Source of the DNA: Toxonevra muliebris
Taxonomy: Eukaryota > Arthropoda > Insecta > Diptera > Pallopteridae
Assembly (NCBI GenBank): GCA_963691655.1
Contig: OY829328.1
Span: forward strand, 28,415,890-28,479,889
DNA: 64,000 bases
Reading direction: 5' to 3'
The notes under the pieces were generated by a model, which was not told where the DNA came from, did no database searches, and saw only the letters and a program-made list of their open reading frames with translations. Positions within the stretch are counted from its first letter, which is position 1; every line of letters begins with the position of its first letter. Of the stretch, positions 9,747-22,477 are shown piece by piece. A program made the translations under genes and the position numbers.

Positions 9747-11088
9747 CAGTGCCGGTCATATCATTTGCAACTAGAATCATTTGTACTTTCAATGACTTCT
9801 TAAGTTCACTAAAATAATTTTTATCAAAAATCTTTTTTATTCAAAACAAAGTGTATTTATTGCCATTTATTATAAAAAACTAAAATACAAAATTATGTTG
9901 CAAATAAAAAAAGAAAGAAGTTATATTAAATTAAAGTCTGAATTGAAGAGGTCAAAACATTTGCAACTAGAGAAACTTAATGTGAAAATTGAAGAAAAAT
10001 CGAAAAAGTTTTCAAAACTTTGTGGCATATCCATTATTATCGATTACTGTTGCACCTCTACGTGGCATTGGCTCAATTAAATGTTTTGTCTGATCGATTT
10101 GAACTCGCTTCCATTGCTTTTGATCATCCTCATACAGATTCTCCAGCTTTTTAAATGTATTCGTGCTAATCTTTCGCTTCACGAGCATACAATGGCTTTC
10201 AATTGGGTTTAAATCGAAAGGCGGAGAAATAGTTTATCTCAAAAATAAATTTTGAAAAAATATTCAATATACAAGTCGCCGATTTAGCGAATTGTTAACA
10301 GCGGTATCGCTGATCTGCGTCATAGAGGTGGAAGACCTCGCAAAGAAACGTGTACAAAAACTAAAGAAATCGCAAAATTGATGATTGCGAATCAGAAAGT
10401 ACTTCCGTTGGATATATCTTCAACGACCATCAAGCGACGACCTAGAAAAAGTGGATTAAGCGCATACAACATTGCCGAAAACGCGTTTACTCTATGAAAA
10501 ATCTCTTAACTCATTTAAAATTCCTCATAAATACAAAAATTGGACTTTTCAACAGTTGCAAAACACTTTGTTGTTAGATGAGAGCAAAATTAGCAGGTGC
10601 GGTTCTGACAGAAAATAATTTGATAAAAGGCTACACGGACCTTGACATACACTGGGTACGGTTAATCACCAAGTAGGTTGTATTGTGGTCTGGGGCTGCT
10701 TTTAAGCTAATGGTATGGGAATTGTGAAATACAATGATTATAAAAACGTTTTAAGAGACATTATACTTCCGTAGGCTAGCTTGGAAATGCCGCTTGATTG
10801 AACAGGTCATAACCCAAAGCGCACGTCTAAATTGGTAAAAGCTTGCCTTGTCACAAAAAAATTCACAACTTCTCATTGACCTCTTCAATTCAGACTTTAA
10901 TTTAATATTACTTCTTTCTTTTTTATTTGCAACATAATTTTGCACTTTTAATTTTTTATAATAACTGGCAATAAATACACTTTGTTTTGAATGAAAAAGA
11001 TTTTTGATAAAAATTATTTCAGTGAACTTAAAAAGTCATTTATTTAAAGTACAAGTGATTTTGGTTGCAAATGTTATGACCGGCACTG
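9747..11088 (+). mobile_element. Tc1-like transposon with about 210-bp inverted repeats
   Basis: Ends are CAGTGCCGGTCATA and its inverse TATGACCGGCACTG, flanked by TA on both sides (9745-9746 and 11089-11090). Left arm 9747-9954 and right arm 10877-11088 match base for base apart from small indels. Between them is a degenerate transposase gene. Total length is 1342 bp, with long arms as in some Bari/Minos-type Tc1 elements. It is inactive as it stands. Confidence 0.88.
10260..10860 (+). pseudogene. Tc1-like transposase, degenerate
   Basis: Recognisable blocks across several frames: RHRGGRPRKET (the basic GRPR linker between the two DNA-binding domains), STTIKRR and SGLSAYN, then NWTFQQLQN and LLLDESKISRCGSD (first catalytic Asp in DES), IVVWGCF followed by a stop and ANGMGIVKYN, and GHNPKRTSKLVKA, the counterpart of the DNDPKHTS motif with the second catalytic Asp replaced by Gly. 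Several in-frame stops are present. The glutamate-bearing C-terminal part is missing before the right repeat. Confidence 0.8.
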
Positions 11089-11090
11089 TA

Positions 11091-12700
11091 AATGTGTGAG
11101 TGCATAAGATACTATAAGACATCTCTATTGCAGGCAACATACGCTTCCGCTTGTGATAATGCGTTGCCTTTCGTTTTACATGTAGTGGTTAGTTTGTACC
11201 AGTGCTGCAACGGGACATTACTGAGACATCGGAAGCGGCAGCAGAAGCATCACCTTACATGCTTTTAAGTATCTTAAGTACACAGTGGCACGAAGATATT
11301 ACATTGAGATTGAAGATTTTTAGAAAGCAGATATTTTTGAAAATGGAAAAAATTTAGTTAGGTACAAGGGCGGATCCAGAATTTCTCAAATGGAGAGAGA
11401 GAAGGTCCAAGAATTTTTAAAGCTCTACAATTAAAAATGTTACAATTTCAAACTTTTTTAAAGTTTAAGATAAAATTTAATAAAATAAATGATACATTTG
11501 CCACATCATGCCACAAACTCTCTAGAGTCGATACTACTACATACTATAAGTACGGGAAAATTAAAGGTTTTTATTGAGTTTTTTCAGATATGTAATCATA
11601 AAACTATAAAGTCTCAAATAGTATATATTTTGATCAGTTTCTAAATATTTTTCACGAAGGGTTTCGCACAAATAAGAAAAAATTTTCATAGTGCCCGAAA
11701 AACTCGATTTCCGATGTTCCCAAAATTGAGATTTTCGACCGGAAAAAATATAAGTTTTCCTCCAAATAAAAAATCCTTTGGTTCACGAGCTGGCTATTGC
11801 AAGTAGGAATAACACCTCTAAATTTCATATTGATCGATAAATCGGTTTTCGTTAAATTGAAGTCACCAGATCGGCACTTCTACGAAAATTCCGAGATAAT
11901 CGCATTAGTTTAAGTCTTGCCTTTGAGAGGTTTCGAGAGGTAGTGCGCTATAAATTGCCATAACTTAAGTTCTAGTGTTCTAATCTAGGAATTTTGAGGA
12001 AATATTCCAGAAATAGATCCAGCAGCAGAACATATATAACTTCTTAAATAGAAATGTATCAAATGTAAAGGACTGATATAAGGGTGAAAATAAGAGTAGG
12101 GGGAAAAATACTAAAAATTAGCAAAAATGTACTGGTATTAAGGAATCAAATGACCGCTAGCATAACACACTTTGGTCAGAGTAGAGAGTTTAAAAAGCAA
12201 AAAAAAAAAAAGAGCGTAAAAAGTGATGTGACCGAGGATCATTTGACCGTCAACATAACATCTCATTTAGACAAACATCGATTTTTGTTGGCTCGACACA
12301 TTGGTGTTTTTTAGAACGAAGTTGCATCTGGGTCGAGAAAAGTGAAACGGTCAGCCAAAAAAAAAATTTTTCTCGGATTTCTAGGACAACTATGTTTTAT
12401 CTCATTATCTCAATTTCACCCGACAATCAGATTTAGCTTTTTGCATACGTAAAATGACACCAAATAAATCAAAAAAAAAAAAGTTAGTAACCTCTTGTAC
12501 GAAAGAAGTTATGCCTATTTCTGCCGAGATGATGAATACTTCGTTTCAACTAAGATGATAATTCTTCAAAGGATATTGCGCAAATTTTACAATCAGTCAA
12601 TGGAAACCAAAGATTATGATTTGTAAATTAAAAGATTGTGACCTGTGGATATAGAAAATATTATTAATTGTATACTCATGTATACATCAAATGATCATTC
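11091..12700. other. interval without recognised gene
   Basis: No gene recognised. The motif GGGCGGATCCAG at 11368 resembles the ends of some hAT elements and recurs inverted near 40100 and 41105, but no partner end was found. Two related segments, AATCAAATGACCG (about 12145) and GATCATTTGACCG (about 12237), hint at an old internal duplication. Confidence 0.35.
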
Positions 12701-15480
12701 AATCATCCCAGAGCTGTATTTTTTTGGGTAGGTAAGTTATTTAGTTTAATCCGTGTTGAGTTCAGATTGCGATGTAAACTTAGTATGGTTGCGAAAACAA
12801 TATGGAATATTTGAATGTTTTTAAACCACAAACGGAGCCCAACTCATATGGGGGCTGAAAAATATTTTTTTTTTTATGAAATGTTTTTGAAATTATATAC
12901 TATCATCTCATTCCCCCTTTTGTCAGCAACCATAAAAAAATTGACGAAACTATTGAACTTTGAAATATTTTTCAGCTCAATGTCACACTGTGCAAAAGCA
13001 GCGAGCGGTAACAAGATGAAAAAAAAGTGAAAACTAAACTAAAGAGGATGTTGGCTGCACAATTTCGCGGATTACTCGCATTTCAACGCATAGTGTCGAC
13101 ATCAGCTCTAGCTTTAGAATTAAAGCAATGAAATTATTGCTGCATAAAACAAGCAATGTGTTCCTTGTGTTATGTTGCATTGTGTTAACTTAACTTGGAT
13201 GGAGTTGGTTTGGTTTGGAGTGGCTTGGCTGGATGGATAGATGGATGTATGTAAAAAGTTAGTTGGTTGCTTATAGTTGGCTGCCAGTGTAGTAGTTGTG
13301 TTGCATTAAGCTCCTCTTATTTAAGCTGTGTTGTCATTTATGTTGCGTAGCGTTTTAAATTACACCCAAAGGGACACTAAAACTCTTTTATATGTATATG
13401 TAGGTAGGCGAATTTATGTAAACTTGCGTGCGAATATGTGTGTGTGTATGTGCTCAACGTTAAAATATCGGCCATCCTGCATGCCTGTTTGCTGAATTTG
13501 CCAAGTTACTTTACCATCATTTCCGTTTCCTGCACACACATATACATGCATTCATATATATGCACCTACAGATTGGGTACTTATGATTTTCCAGTTTTAC
13601 ATGATTTTCGTTATCCTTGAAACTTAATGCTTGCTTTTACTTCTTCTGCTACTCTTCCCTTTTAACTCTGTTCTTCTTGTTTTATTTCAACTCAACTCTG
13701 TCGCAGACGCTTCTATTGTTACGACTCCAGTTTCCTTTAGCTTGGCGTTTTGCCGCTTCCGCCTACTTCTGAGCTGATTTTCTTATATCTTCTGCTTCTT
13801 TTTCTGATTTCAGCTTTTTTCGTTCTTTATTATGCGCACTCAGCACTAAATTTTATTGTCAGTTCATGTTCTACTAAATTATGTATTATTCTTTCTTATC
13901 CTTTTCTTTCGTTTCGCCGTGTTTTCTTTTCTCTGTCATTTTTCTCTTTCTTATGTTTCTATCCTTTCGACTTTTATTTCTTTTTTGTTTTTGTTGCTAT
14001 TTTTTATATTTTATTAAACATTTTCAACATTGTTGCCAGCAGCAGAAGATCATTGCTATGTGTATGTATGTGTGTGTATATGCAATGGGATCCTTGCAAT
14101 GAAATAATTAACATTTGTACCGCCTTCTTCGCTGTTTGCATCTTTACTCATCGTTTGTGCTGTGGCTGCTGCTGTTATTTGAGAAATTCTGTAAATTGTC
14201 ACTTGCAACTAGCGTAAATGTCAGCAGTGTAGAATGTCCAGCATTAAAGCGGCGACAAAAAAAAAGCAATGAACTGAAAACGAAAAATGAACGAGCTCCA
14301 GCCAACGAAAAAGCAGAAATGTCTTCATCATCGAAGAAAGTAATGATTTTTTTTTTTCATTTTAGCTTTCTCACAAAAATTAAGACAAGAAGCTGAAATG
14401 AACTAAATTTTATGTCACTTAACTTTAATTATTGGAACAAACTATTTTAATTCTTTAAAATTTTATTAGAATGTCAAGATTTAAATTTGATAATAAATTT
14501 AGTTCTGCTTCTGGCGCTTCATTAAATAGTTATATGAAGCTGTAAGTGAATTTTATGACATTTTCTACGTAGTAACACTTGATTGAGAAAATAAATTGCC
14601 TGAAACTGGTTTTTGTCAAATACATAAATAAAATAATAATACTGTTGCGTAACCGATATCGCTGCTCCAAATAAGTTTAGTTTATAGGAAAATAGCTTAG
14701 GCTGTCGTTTAATTTAGATCTTTGATATTTTCGTAAAAATGATCATGATTTCAAATGATCTCTTCTTTTCATCTATTTCTTTCATATTCACGAAGTTTGT
14801 CTTATCTATAGTAGACAAGGGCTTACTCCAGTATAGTGTAGTGTGTTTTTGTGTTTCTAGTATAACGGCCTGGGTTTTTTTGAGGGCTTGCTCTTGAAGA
14901 ATACGATCAACTTTAGCGAAGCTAGGGAAACTTGTCTAATTTTGCTACTTTTTTAAAGTAATAACAATAATAATATAATCAACATCTAACTCCAATAAAT
15001 GTTTTTCACCTTCCATCCATACCATTAGCATATCAGAATTTTTATCCTTAATTGATTTCGAAAAATAGTAGAAGTATTAACGCAACATTATAATACATAT
15101 TAAAACGTTTCACTCCACATTAATAACTTGGACATTACTGGAAAATATCGCTAATTCTATTCCACAGAACATAAACACGATTATTAATTTCACAACAAAA
15201 ACCCTTACTCCTTTGCAGAGCTATTTTGCTGTAATTGCTTTAATCACAACAATAGTTTTTTTGCTTGATTTTATTACATTTCTTGGTTATTATTTTTAAT
15301 TTTTAAAAACCAGTTGTAAAGAAATGTTAAGAAAAATTCACTTGTTTCACAAAAAATTGCAGTTCCTATTTGGAGCGCCCAACAAAGAGAGTTGCCAATT
15401 GAACAGAAAAAAATATTTTTCCTTGATATTTAGACATATTTATTAGATATGTAAATGGCATTACCAAAAATTCGGCTATA
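12701..15480. other. AT-rich, pyrimidine-rich interval with microsatellites
   Basis: Holds TG-rich microsatellite patches near 13435-13450 and 14060-14080, and a T/C-rich stretch at 13620-14170. A hydrophobic frame over 13750-14217 reads that pyrimidine-rich tract and is rejected as a gene. Nothing else supported. Confidence 0.4.
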
Positions 15481-15483
15481 TAA

Positions 15484-16748
15484 CACTATGCAACAATTTG
15501 AGGGTCAATGTCTCGGGACAAAACCAAACCAATCTCAGACGATAGTATTTGACCTCAGTAACAAAAGCCCCAATTTCTTTTTGCTCCACTACGTCACAAT
15601 TTCTTTTTAAAACGGTTTAAAATTTTTAATTTTTTGTCAAAAGCCGAATCAAACAATGAGAAAAATCATATAAAAAATGTTATTTATGGTGGTTCTTGTC
15701 TTCGGCGACCTATATTTAAATTTTCCGAGAAATATTTTCTTAGAACATTTTAACCCTCTAACTCCAACAAAAATGGGTTATTTCGGGCACTTTTCTTAAA
15801 AAATCTTTTTTTAAGCTAGGTTTAAGGAGAGGTGAAGGGTTGAAACATTCCACAAAAATATTCTCCAAAAAATTTTACTAAGGGCCACCGAGCGATATTA
15901 AGTAAAATTAGTAATATCCTTGTAATATGTGCTGTAAGTATGGAACGTAGAAATCTTTGGCAGCAGAGAATCATTTAATGATATTGTAATGGTACAGTAG
16001 TCCACCCCCCTTCATAGTAAAATTATTTCTATGTAAAGTCCATACCACAATCATCTTCACTATCAAATTTAACTTTTGGGAAATAAAGATTCACGACACT
16101 CTTAGTTACACTTTCGAATAAAATTACCCAAAAATCATCAATTTTGAAGTTCTCAGCTATGCCGCCTTGATGTAACTTATACAGTATTATATAATTATAG
16201 CAAATTACCCTTGTACCGCACCGTTACAATATCATTAAATGATTTTCTACTGCCAAAGATTTCTACGTTCCATACTTACAGGATATTACTAATCATAATT
16301 GCAATATATGTTTACAAATAAATTTTTTAACACTTAATTTCGTTTTTTATGTGTTACTTTTAACTTCTAGAGACTACTTGTATTCGGTGGCCCTTAGTAA
16401 AATTTTCTGGAAAATATTTTTGTGGAATGTTTTAACCCTTCACCTCCCCTTAAACCTAGCTTTAAAAGAGCCCAAAATTTTTGTGGAAGTTAGAGGGTTA
16501 AAATGTTCTAAGAAAATATTCCTCGAAAAATTTAAATATAGGTCGCCGAAGACAAGAACCACCTTAAATTAAATTTTTTTATATGATTTTTCTCATTGTT
16601 TGATTCGGTTTTTGACAAAAAATTAAAAATTTTAAATAGCTGGAAAAAAATTGCGACGTAGTGGAGCAAAAATAAATTGGAGCTTTTGATCGAATACTAT
16701 CATTTGAGATTGGTTTGGTTTTGTCCCGAAAATATGTGTTGCACTGTG
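15484..16748. mobile_element. long foldback element, CAC-ended, TAA-flanked
   Basis: A giant imperfect hairpin: left arm about 15484-15990, right arm about 16215-16748, each around 500 bp with small gaps. Ends are CACTATGCAACA on the left and the inverse of CACAGTGCAACA on the right. Both outer flanks read TAA (15481-15483 and 16749-16751), consistent with a 3-bp target duplication. The loop is about 220 bp. No transposase was recognised. Open frames inside the arms are mirror-image by-products. Confidence 0.7.
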
Positions 16749-16751
16749 TAA

Positions 16752-17599
16752 TTTGGGATTTTATGCTGCCAAATTGGGTTTCTGGACCATAGTGCAGCGT
16801 TAGCAACCACTGTATTTATTTCAACGGCAAGGTTTTTATGGGTTCGTTTTAGATGAAGTATTCAAAGTTAATTGTTCCTTTGTATATGCCAATTGATTTA
16901 GTTGAGCCCATCTGACCTTGAAACGCAGGTTTAGTTTTCTTTACAATCCGTTTTCCTCACAATATTCGGTGAGTGAATAGCTTTAAGTTTAAGTTTGAGA
17001 TCAGTTTCTGCTTTGAATAAACAAGAATGCAGCTGCGTGCTTAAGTTTTTTTTACGATATTTTTGAAAAATTTCGTTTTTACTTATGCATATTCCTAGAA
17101 GCAATAACTTGTATATTTACAACTCAAAACTTGTATAAAGCAATGCATTTGAAGTCAAAAACTGTTGCCATAAAATCAAAAAATCTGTTTGTCTATTTCA
17201 CTTTTGTAAATTTATTTTGCTCCTACAACCTTTCTTAATTATTTACCAGTTAGTTATTTTACCTAGCAAAAAGTCAGAAAGTGCAACCGAACAAATAAAG
17301 CAATTCTAGTAAATATTTTTGGTAAAATTGTTACAAAGGCTAAGTGAGTGAATGAAGAGCAGAAAGCAAAATTGTTTTAGTATCTTTCCTCCTGGTAAAT
17401 AATTAGGTATTTGTTGTCATGTAAACATGCTTGTGCTGTAGTAACAAGCAAAACTGTAAAAAGTTGAATTCATTATTAAATTAACCACAAACAAATGAAT
17501 ATAATAAAATACTTCAATGAATAAAAGTTTGAAATGAATTTAAACAAACTTTAAAAGGGTCATTCTGGGGTTGAGTTGGGTTGGTGTGGCTATCGAGAG
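16752..17599. other. AT-rich interval without recognised gene
   Basis: No gene, RNA or repeat structure recognised. Confidence 0.4.
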
Positions 17600-18947
17600 A
17601 CACACTTTGGCTTGAACAACCCATTGGGTTATCTGAGAAGAAGTTCAAATGCGAATGGAAGAAATTAATTTTTAAGGACATGTTAAAGCCCATTTTACCA
17701 TACGCACTTAAAAATGCATTAACAACCGTGATATAGTCGTCACTTCTATGAGTACCAAGAAAATTATCGTATAGCGCAACAAAACTCTTCTATGCACATT
17801 TTTCAGTTCTATTGAAAAACTGTTCATAAAGTTCACATCGCTCATAATTTTACGGATTTGAGATCCAATAAAATACCCAAAAATTCATCAAAGAGATAAA
17901 CTCGATGAAAAAGTACTAGACATGAAAACAAATAAAATAATACCTTCTATCATTTTGGCTTCAGTTGCTTTGGAAAACCGCTTTAAGATGACAAAATGCG
18001 TCGCCGTTTACATCAAATTTTTCAACAAATTGTTTCATGTATCCTAACTTTAGATGCAATGGTGGCAGAGTAACATCTTCCGCTTTAACTAATAGGAGGT
18101 TTAAAACGTTTTTCCGGGCTATTTAGCGACTCACGAGATGGCCGTACTTTGCGATCATAGCTATTCGATGCACGACTATCCCATTCACAAAGATGCGCTA
18201 TGCGATAATATAATTTCCATGGTAATCACAGAATCGAGGACTATTTCACTTTTGTTATTGAATTTTTAAGTGCGTATGCTGCAACATGGCCATAAAAAAT
18301 CATTTCCTGCATTCGCATTCGGACTTCTTCTCAGATAACCTGGGCCAATTGAAAAGCGCTTCGAAAGAAAAAATAAAATAAAAATGATTTCAGAATATCA
18401 TATGAATATGAATTTATCACACATTTTTGAGTTAAATGGCCAAAAAGTTTAGTTTTGCAAAAATTTGGTTTTTATAAAAAGTTTAATAACTTAGTCAATT
18501 ACTTACCGATTTTTAAAACCAAACTTTCGTTTTACTCGTTTTTCGAATAAATCCATAAGTAGTATAGCTTCTTTATAAAATAGTGTGTGCTAACACCGGC
18601 AAAGTTGAGGAAAAGCAAGAAAAATGAAAAAAAAATTTGTTTGCTGGACAAATACATACAGATTTCTTAAATAAAATATACATATATACATTAAAATAAA
18701 ATATTAAAGATCTAAATTTCTTTTTTTCTAAAACAGGTAAGAAACTGAAAATCTGTTGATAATCAACCAAGTTACAGGCTTATAAGTGCCCAAAGGTACC
18801 CAAAACCGGTTTTTTAACGGTAAATCAAGATTTTGGGGTTGTTTGGAAAATTTCAAGTACAGACTCTTATTTTACTCGACAAGGCCTACAAGAAAAATAG
18901 TATGACTTCCCAGGTATTTATACTTCACTAAATTTTGTAACTTTGTG
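17600..18947. mobile_element. rearranged member of the CAC-ended repeat family (left flank of IR-2)
   Basis: The right part (18480-18947) matches, nearly base for base, the right end of the element at 22478-23390, including GGTACCCAAAACCGG and TATGACTTCCCAGG, and ends GTAACTTTGTG. The left end was not found. Inside are pieces of a repeat-borne protein on both strands: minus at about 17620-17690 (NMSLKINFFHSH, FFSDN), minus at about 17940-18090 (LPPLHLKLGYMKQFVEKFD), plus at about 18300-18390 (HFLHSHSDFFSDNLG, IEKRFE). The mixed orientations show internal inversion or palindromic duplication. Confidence 0.55.
17940..18090 (-). pseudogene. fragment of a conserved repeat-encoded protein
   Basis: The minus strand reads LLVKAEDVTLPPLHLKLGY, then MKQFVEKFD, NGDAFCHLKAVF, then a stop. 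I recognise this block, together with a KIHFLHSHLDFF-type block, as belonging to uncharacterised proteins found repeatedly in arthropod genomes and probably carried by transposable elements. I cannot name the superfamily. Function unknown. Confidence 0.4.
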
Positions 18948-18979
18948 TTATATTATATATTATATGTTTACGAGGGAGC

Positions 18980-19310
18980 CCAAACAGGCAGGCACTGCGA
19001 CCTAAAAGATCTTTTGTGCCAACCCCCACTTATGACAAAAGACGTTCAGCTGACCTAATGAAAGTCAAAACGTCGTTTGCTGAAGACGATTTTATTTTGT
19101 TAATCGTAGGAAAAAATGTACCAAAGATTTCCCCTCTGAGCCGAGCAAAGGCCGGACATTCGCACAGAATGTGAGCAGTCGTTTCGTTATCTTCTAGACA
19201 AAGACGGCACTCTGTCTCATTGGACAGAACTTTTTGGTTTAGGTGATATCTGAGCACTTAGTGCTCAGACATATAGCCCACCAGCAGCCAAAGGTTGGAT
19301 TTAGAGTAAG
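18980..19310 (-). pseudogene. C-terminal fragment of a non-LTR retrotransposon ORF2
   Basis: The minus strand reads LRYHLNQKV, then ECRLCLEDNETTAHILCECP and AFARLR. This is the CCHC-type zinc motif that ends the ORF2 of I/Jockey-group elements, after the reverse transcriptase and RNase H domains. It closes with ERLLS and a stop at 19030. Everything upstream is missing, as in 5'-truncated insertions. A second, more damaged copy of the same region lies at 44300-44780. Confidence 0.65.
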
Positions 19311-19684
19311 AGATGGGCCGATGGGCATGTTTTAAACCTGGAATAGACTTCCAATAAGCAAGCAAGTATTGATAGTTTTCGGAAATAAATGTAATTACTG
19401 TAATAAAAAAAAAGTACTATAAATACTAATTTTTTCACGCCTCTGACTTGACCTAACACCTTATATTTAAATGCTAAATTAAAATGTGATGTAACTATAA
19501 TTTAAAAAAAGGTTTTTGCATTTCATTACATACATATGTACGCAAAAGTTTTAATGGAAACCATTAATAATATTTCCCTTTAGTCTTTCTTCAATAAGTG
19601 CAGTGGTTACTACGGAGTTGTCTGCCGTTGTTTGGGCAAATACATTTCGGAACTCATAATAATACCTACTTGCAGGAATTTTAA
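19311..19684. other. IR-2 upstream region
   Basis: AT-rich. CTACTTGCAGGAATTTTAA precedes the ATG and resembles a splice acceptor, so an upstream non-coding exon is conceivable, but nothing else supports one. Confidence 0.3.
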
Positions 19685-21517
19685 ATGTTTCAATCCATAC
19701 GAAAATTCAAATTTTCCGCATTATTGTTGTTGTTTTTAATTTTTCGAATTGCTTTAAGTTTTAGCAAATCAAGCCAAACTAGCTGCTTATCATTTTTTAA
19801 AAAACTTGAAAAGGAACACAATTATGAGACGCTCGTTGTATTTATGAGTAATAAACAAATGTGCTTTGGAGATCATGTTATGGAACGACTTTTTGAAACC
19901 CCAATAATATTATTGGATACAGCAATATTCAACACTAATGAAGAAAAAAGTAATGATAATGACTTAAATGACGATATCCTTGTAGTTTATTGCATTGATG
20001 GAAGTTTCCAGACTCACATGCTTCAAAAGCTACTAAATTTCTTGGGTTATAAAAGAAGTGCACATATAGTTTTTTATTGGAGTAAAGCGTATGATAATGA
20101 AAGTCAAGGTGTGCAACTACAACAATTATTCGAATACTGTAAGCAGAATTATCTACCAAACACCATTGGCATATTTAAGGATTTTGTGACTAGTCAACAT
20201 TTCTATACCTATTCGCAATTTCCGATTTTCAGTATAGAAAAGAAGCAACTACATGAGATCGTCTTTCCTAATCGTTTGTCGAATATGAAAGGTGGTGGGA
20301 TACGCACAATGCCCTTTCACAATGAACCACGTACTTTAGTACATAGTGACGGAAACGGCACACTTCATGTTAAGGGCTATGTGATTAAAATTTTAGAAGC
20401 TTTCGTTAGAAAACACAATGCAATATTAATATATCCAACTCATATCAAAAAAGAAGTCATTAATTTGTCCCTTGAAATGAAAAACATGGTAATGAATGGG
20501 ACGCTTGATATACCGATAATAGTTTGGAACATTATTAGTTCACAGAAAAGTCATGAATTTTCGGCTATATTGGAGCAGAGCTCATTATGCCCAATGCTAC
20601 CATTTACGCCGCCGTTAACTGTGACAGAGATTTTTCCGCACATCTTCAATACATTATTCACTATAATCATTATGCTGCTGTTGCTAATATTTTCTACTTT
20701 GCTAACATTTGAAAATGTGAATGTCCGGCATCAGGAGAGCAGATTTGTTCCCACCTTCTCATATATGATAACAGCGATAACACTACGTGGCATATTGGGA
20801 CAAACTATGCATTTTGAGATATGAAAACTAACAAGTTTTAAAAAATTAATTTATACATTAATATTTGTTGTTGGAATTTTTGTGAGCACCACATACACTG
20901 CATATTTAAAAACGTATTTAACAAGTTCTCCAACAGTCAAACCCATTGAAACATTGGAGCAGCTACTCAAATCGTCACTAAAGATATATGTTACTTATCT
21001 ACAGCATCATTTCATGGATTTAGATCCCTACATTCAACAGGGTATAAAAGACAAATTTATCATTGTAAATAACGGAAGTGAGTACAATCAGCTGTTATAT
21101 TCAATGAACACACAATGTGGTTATTTTGTCACTTCCCTGACTTGGTTAATACTGTCAACGCAACATCAAATTTCAGCGCGTGCATTTTTTTATTTGGAGG
21201 AAAACATTAATATTGGCTCCTATTATTTAGCCCTCCCGCTACATCCGCATTCTATCTATCGTAATGCACTTAATACCTTGATATCGCAATTGCAGGAATC
21301 TGGTTTAATGCTTTTGTGGCAGCAAATGTCATATGATGAACTAAAAACAGCGGGTTTGATTAAAGGTAACGTATTTCCGAACGTGGATAATGTAAAACCG
21401 TTAATAGTGAGGGATCTTTATTGGATATGGTGGATGTATAGTGTAATTTTGGCAGTTGCTATTGTTGTGTTTATTGCTGAACATGTTTACTTTAGAAGGA
21501 ACAGTGAACACAAGTGA
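19685..21517 (+). pseudogene. divergent ionotropic receptor (IR-2) with one in-frame TGA
   Basis: Paralogue of IR-1 along its whole length, from MF at the start to the C-terminal ..YFR. Shared landmarks are NRLSNMKGG, PLTVTEIFP, LRGILGQTMHF, TTYTAYLKTYLTSSP, LPLHPHSIYRNALNTL and DLYWIWWMYSV. Codons 1-379 run open to a TGA at 20822-20824; the same frame then runs 230 codons from 20825 to a stop at 21515-21517 with no further stop or frameshift. The TGA sits where IR-1 has Ser-382 (QISELTNFKK against EI*KLTSFKK). One change from TCA to TGA would explain it. Termination there would remove the second and third membrane segments and S2, so no channel would form. It could be a recent pseudogene, a polymorphic null, a readthrough gene, or a sequencing error. 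Confidence 0.88.
20822..20824 (+). other. premature TGA in IR-2
   Basis: The stop interrupts an otherwise intact frame. The downstream base is A (TGA-AAA-CTA), not the TGA-C context usually linked with efficient readthrough. Selenocysteine is unlikely because the paralogue has serine here. Confidence 0.85.
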
Positions 21518-22474
21518 TTTCGTAAATAAGGAAAGGTATACACAAAAAAAATTGGCTGCCAGATTTCAAAATTCAAAAACTGAGCGGGCTAAAACTTAAA
21601 AGTTTATGAAAATCAGTATTTTTAAGTTTACTTTATTATAATATTCGATAATGATTAGCAATTTATGTATTAATAATCATAGTTCACATTGTTAAGACAT
21701 TATATAAATATTATTTAATTATATTACGGAGCTTTTAATAGTATGTGAAGCACAGTTCTTTTCATTTTCAAATAAAATTTATTCTTTTTTCTGCAAACTA
21801 TACAGATACTGTTTTGTGTTAATATAAGAATTAGAACAGACGCACAAACCTGCATCTGGTGATGGAAGTATAGTTAGTAGAGTCCAACCAAAGGCGAATT
21901 TTTGGCCGATCCGAAATAATAGGTACTCCAAATCTAAAGCTTCCCAGCAACACTAAACACCCAGTAGATAATTTCCAAAGGACTTCTTAAGATATATCCT
22001 TCTGGCAGGCATTCCAGGAAAGGACTTACCAGTAGCCATATCTTGAAAGCCCTTCTAATATGGCTTTCTTGTGAGGCAACATAAACAGTAAACGCAACAC
22101 ATGTGGATACGCAAATAGTTATTGTGTGAAGAGAAAGTGCTGCCAACTCCGAAAACGAGCTTTTTACAAGAAACCCGATTTTTCTTTAGTTTTAAAAAAG
22201 ATGCAATTAATTCCCATAATTGTTAAAACCATTACAGTTTACGCCACACGTTACTTGTCCTTCAATTACTTTTCATTATTTACACGTAATTGTAAGCATC
22301 TTGTATCTAAATAATATGCATAAAGTTTTTTTTTTTATTCGGAAATCCCAGAGATCTAATCAAAAAAGTACATATAAATCTGGCAACACTATCATCTATC
22401 AGTTTACCGTAGCAGCGTCCGATTTTAATTTTTTGTGTTTCGTGTGAAGACGATAAAATATTAATTTTAATAAA
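21518..22474. other. IR-2 3' flank
   Basis: An AATAAA at about 21771 could serve as a poly(A) signal. No further gene recognised; the short frames at 21934-22447 lack any recognisable motif. Confidence 0.35.
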
Positions 22475-22477
22475 TAA

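Noticed and set aside
13750..14217. 155-codon hydrophobic plus-strand frame
   Set aside because: It reads a T/C-rich tract; two overlapping frames are equally hydrophobic, there is no family signature, and the composition explains it.
20822..20824. TGA as selenocysteine
   Set aside because: The paralogue has serine at the site, no SECIS-like element was noticed, and IRs are not selenoproteins.
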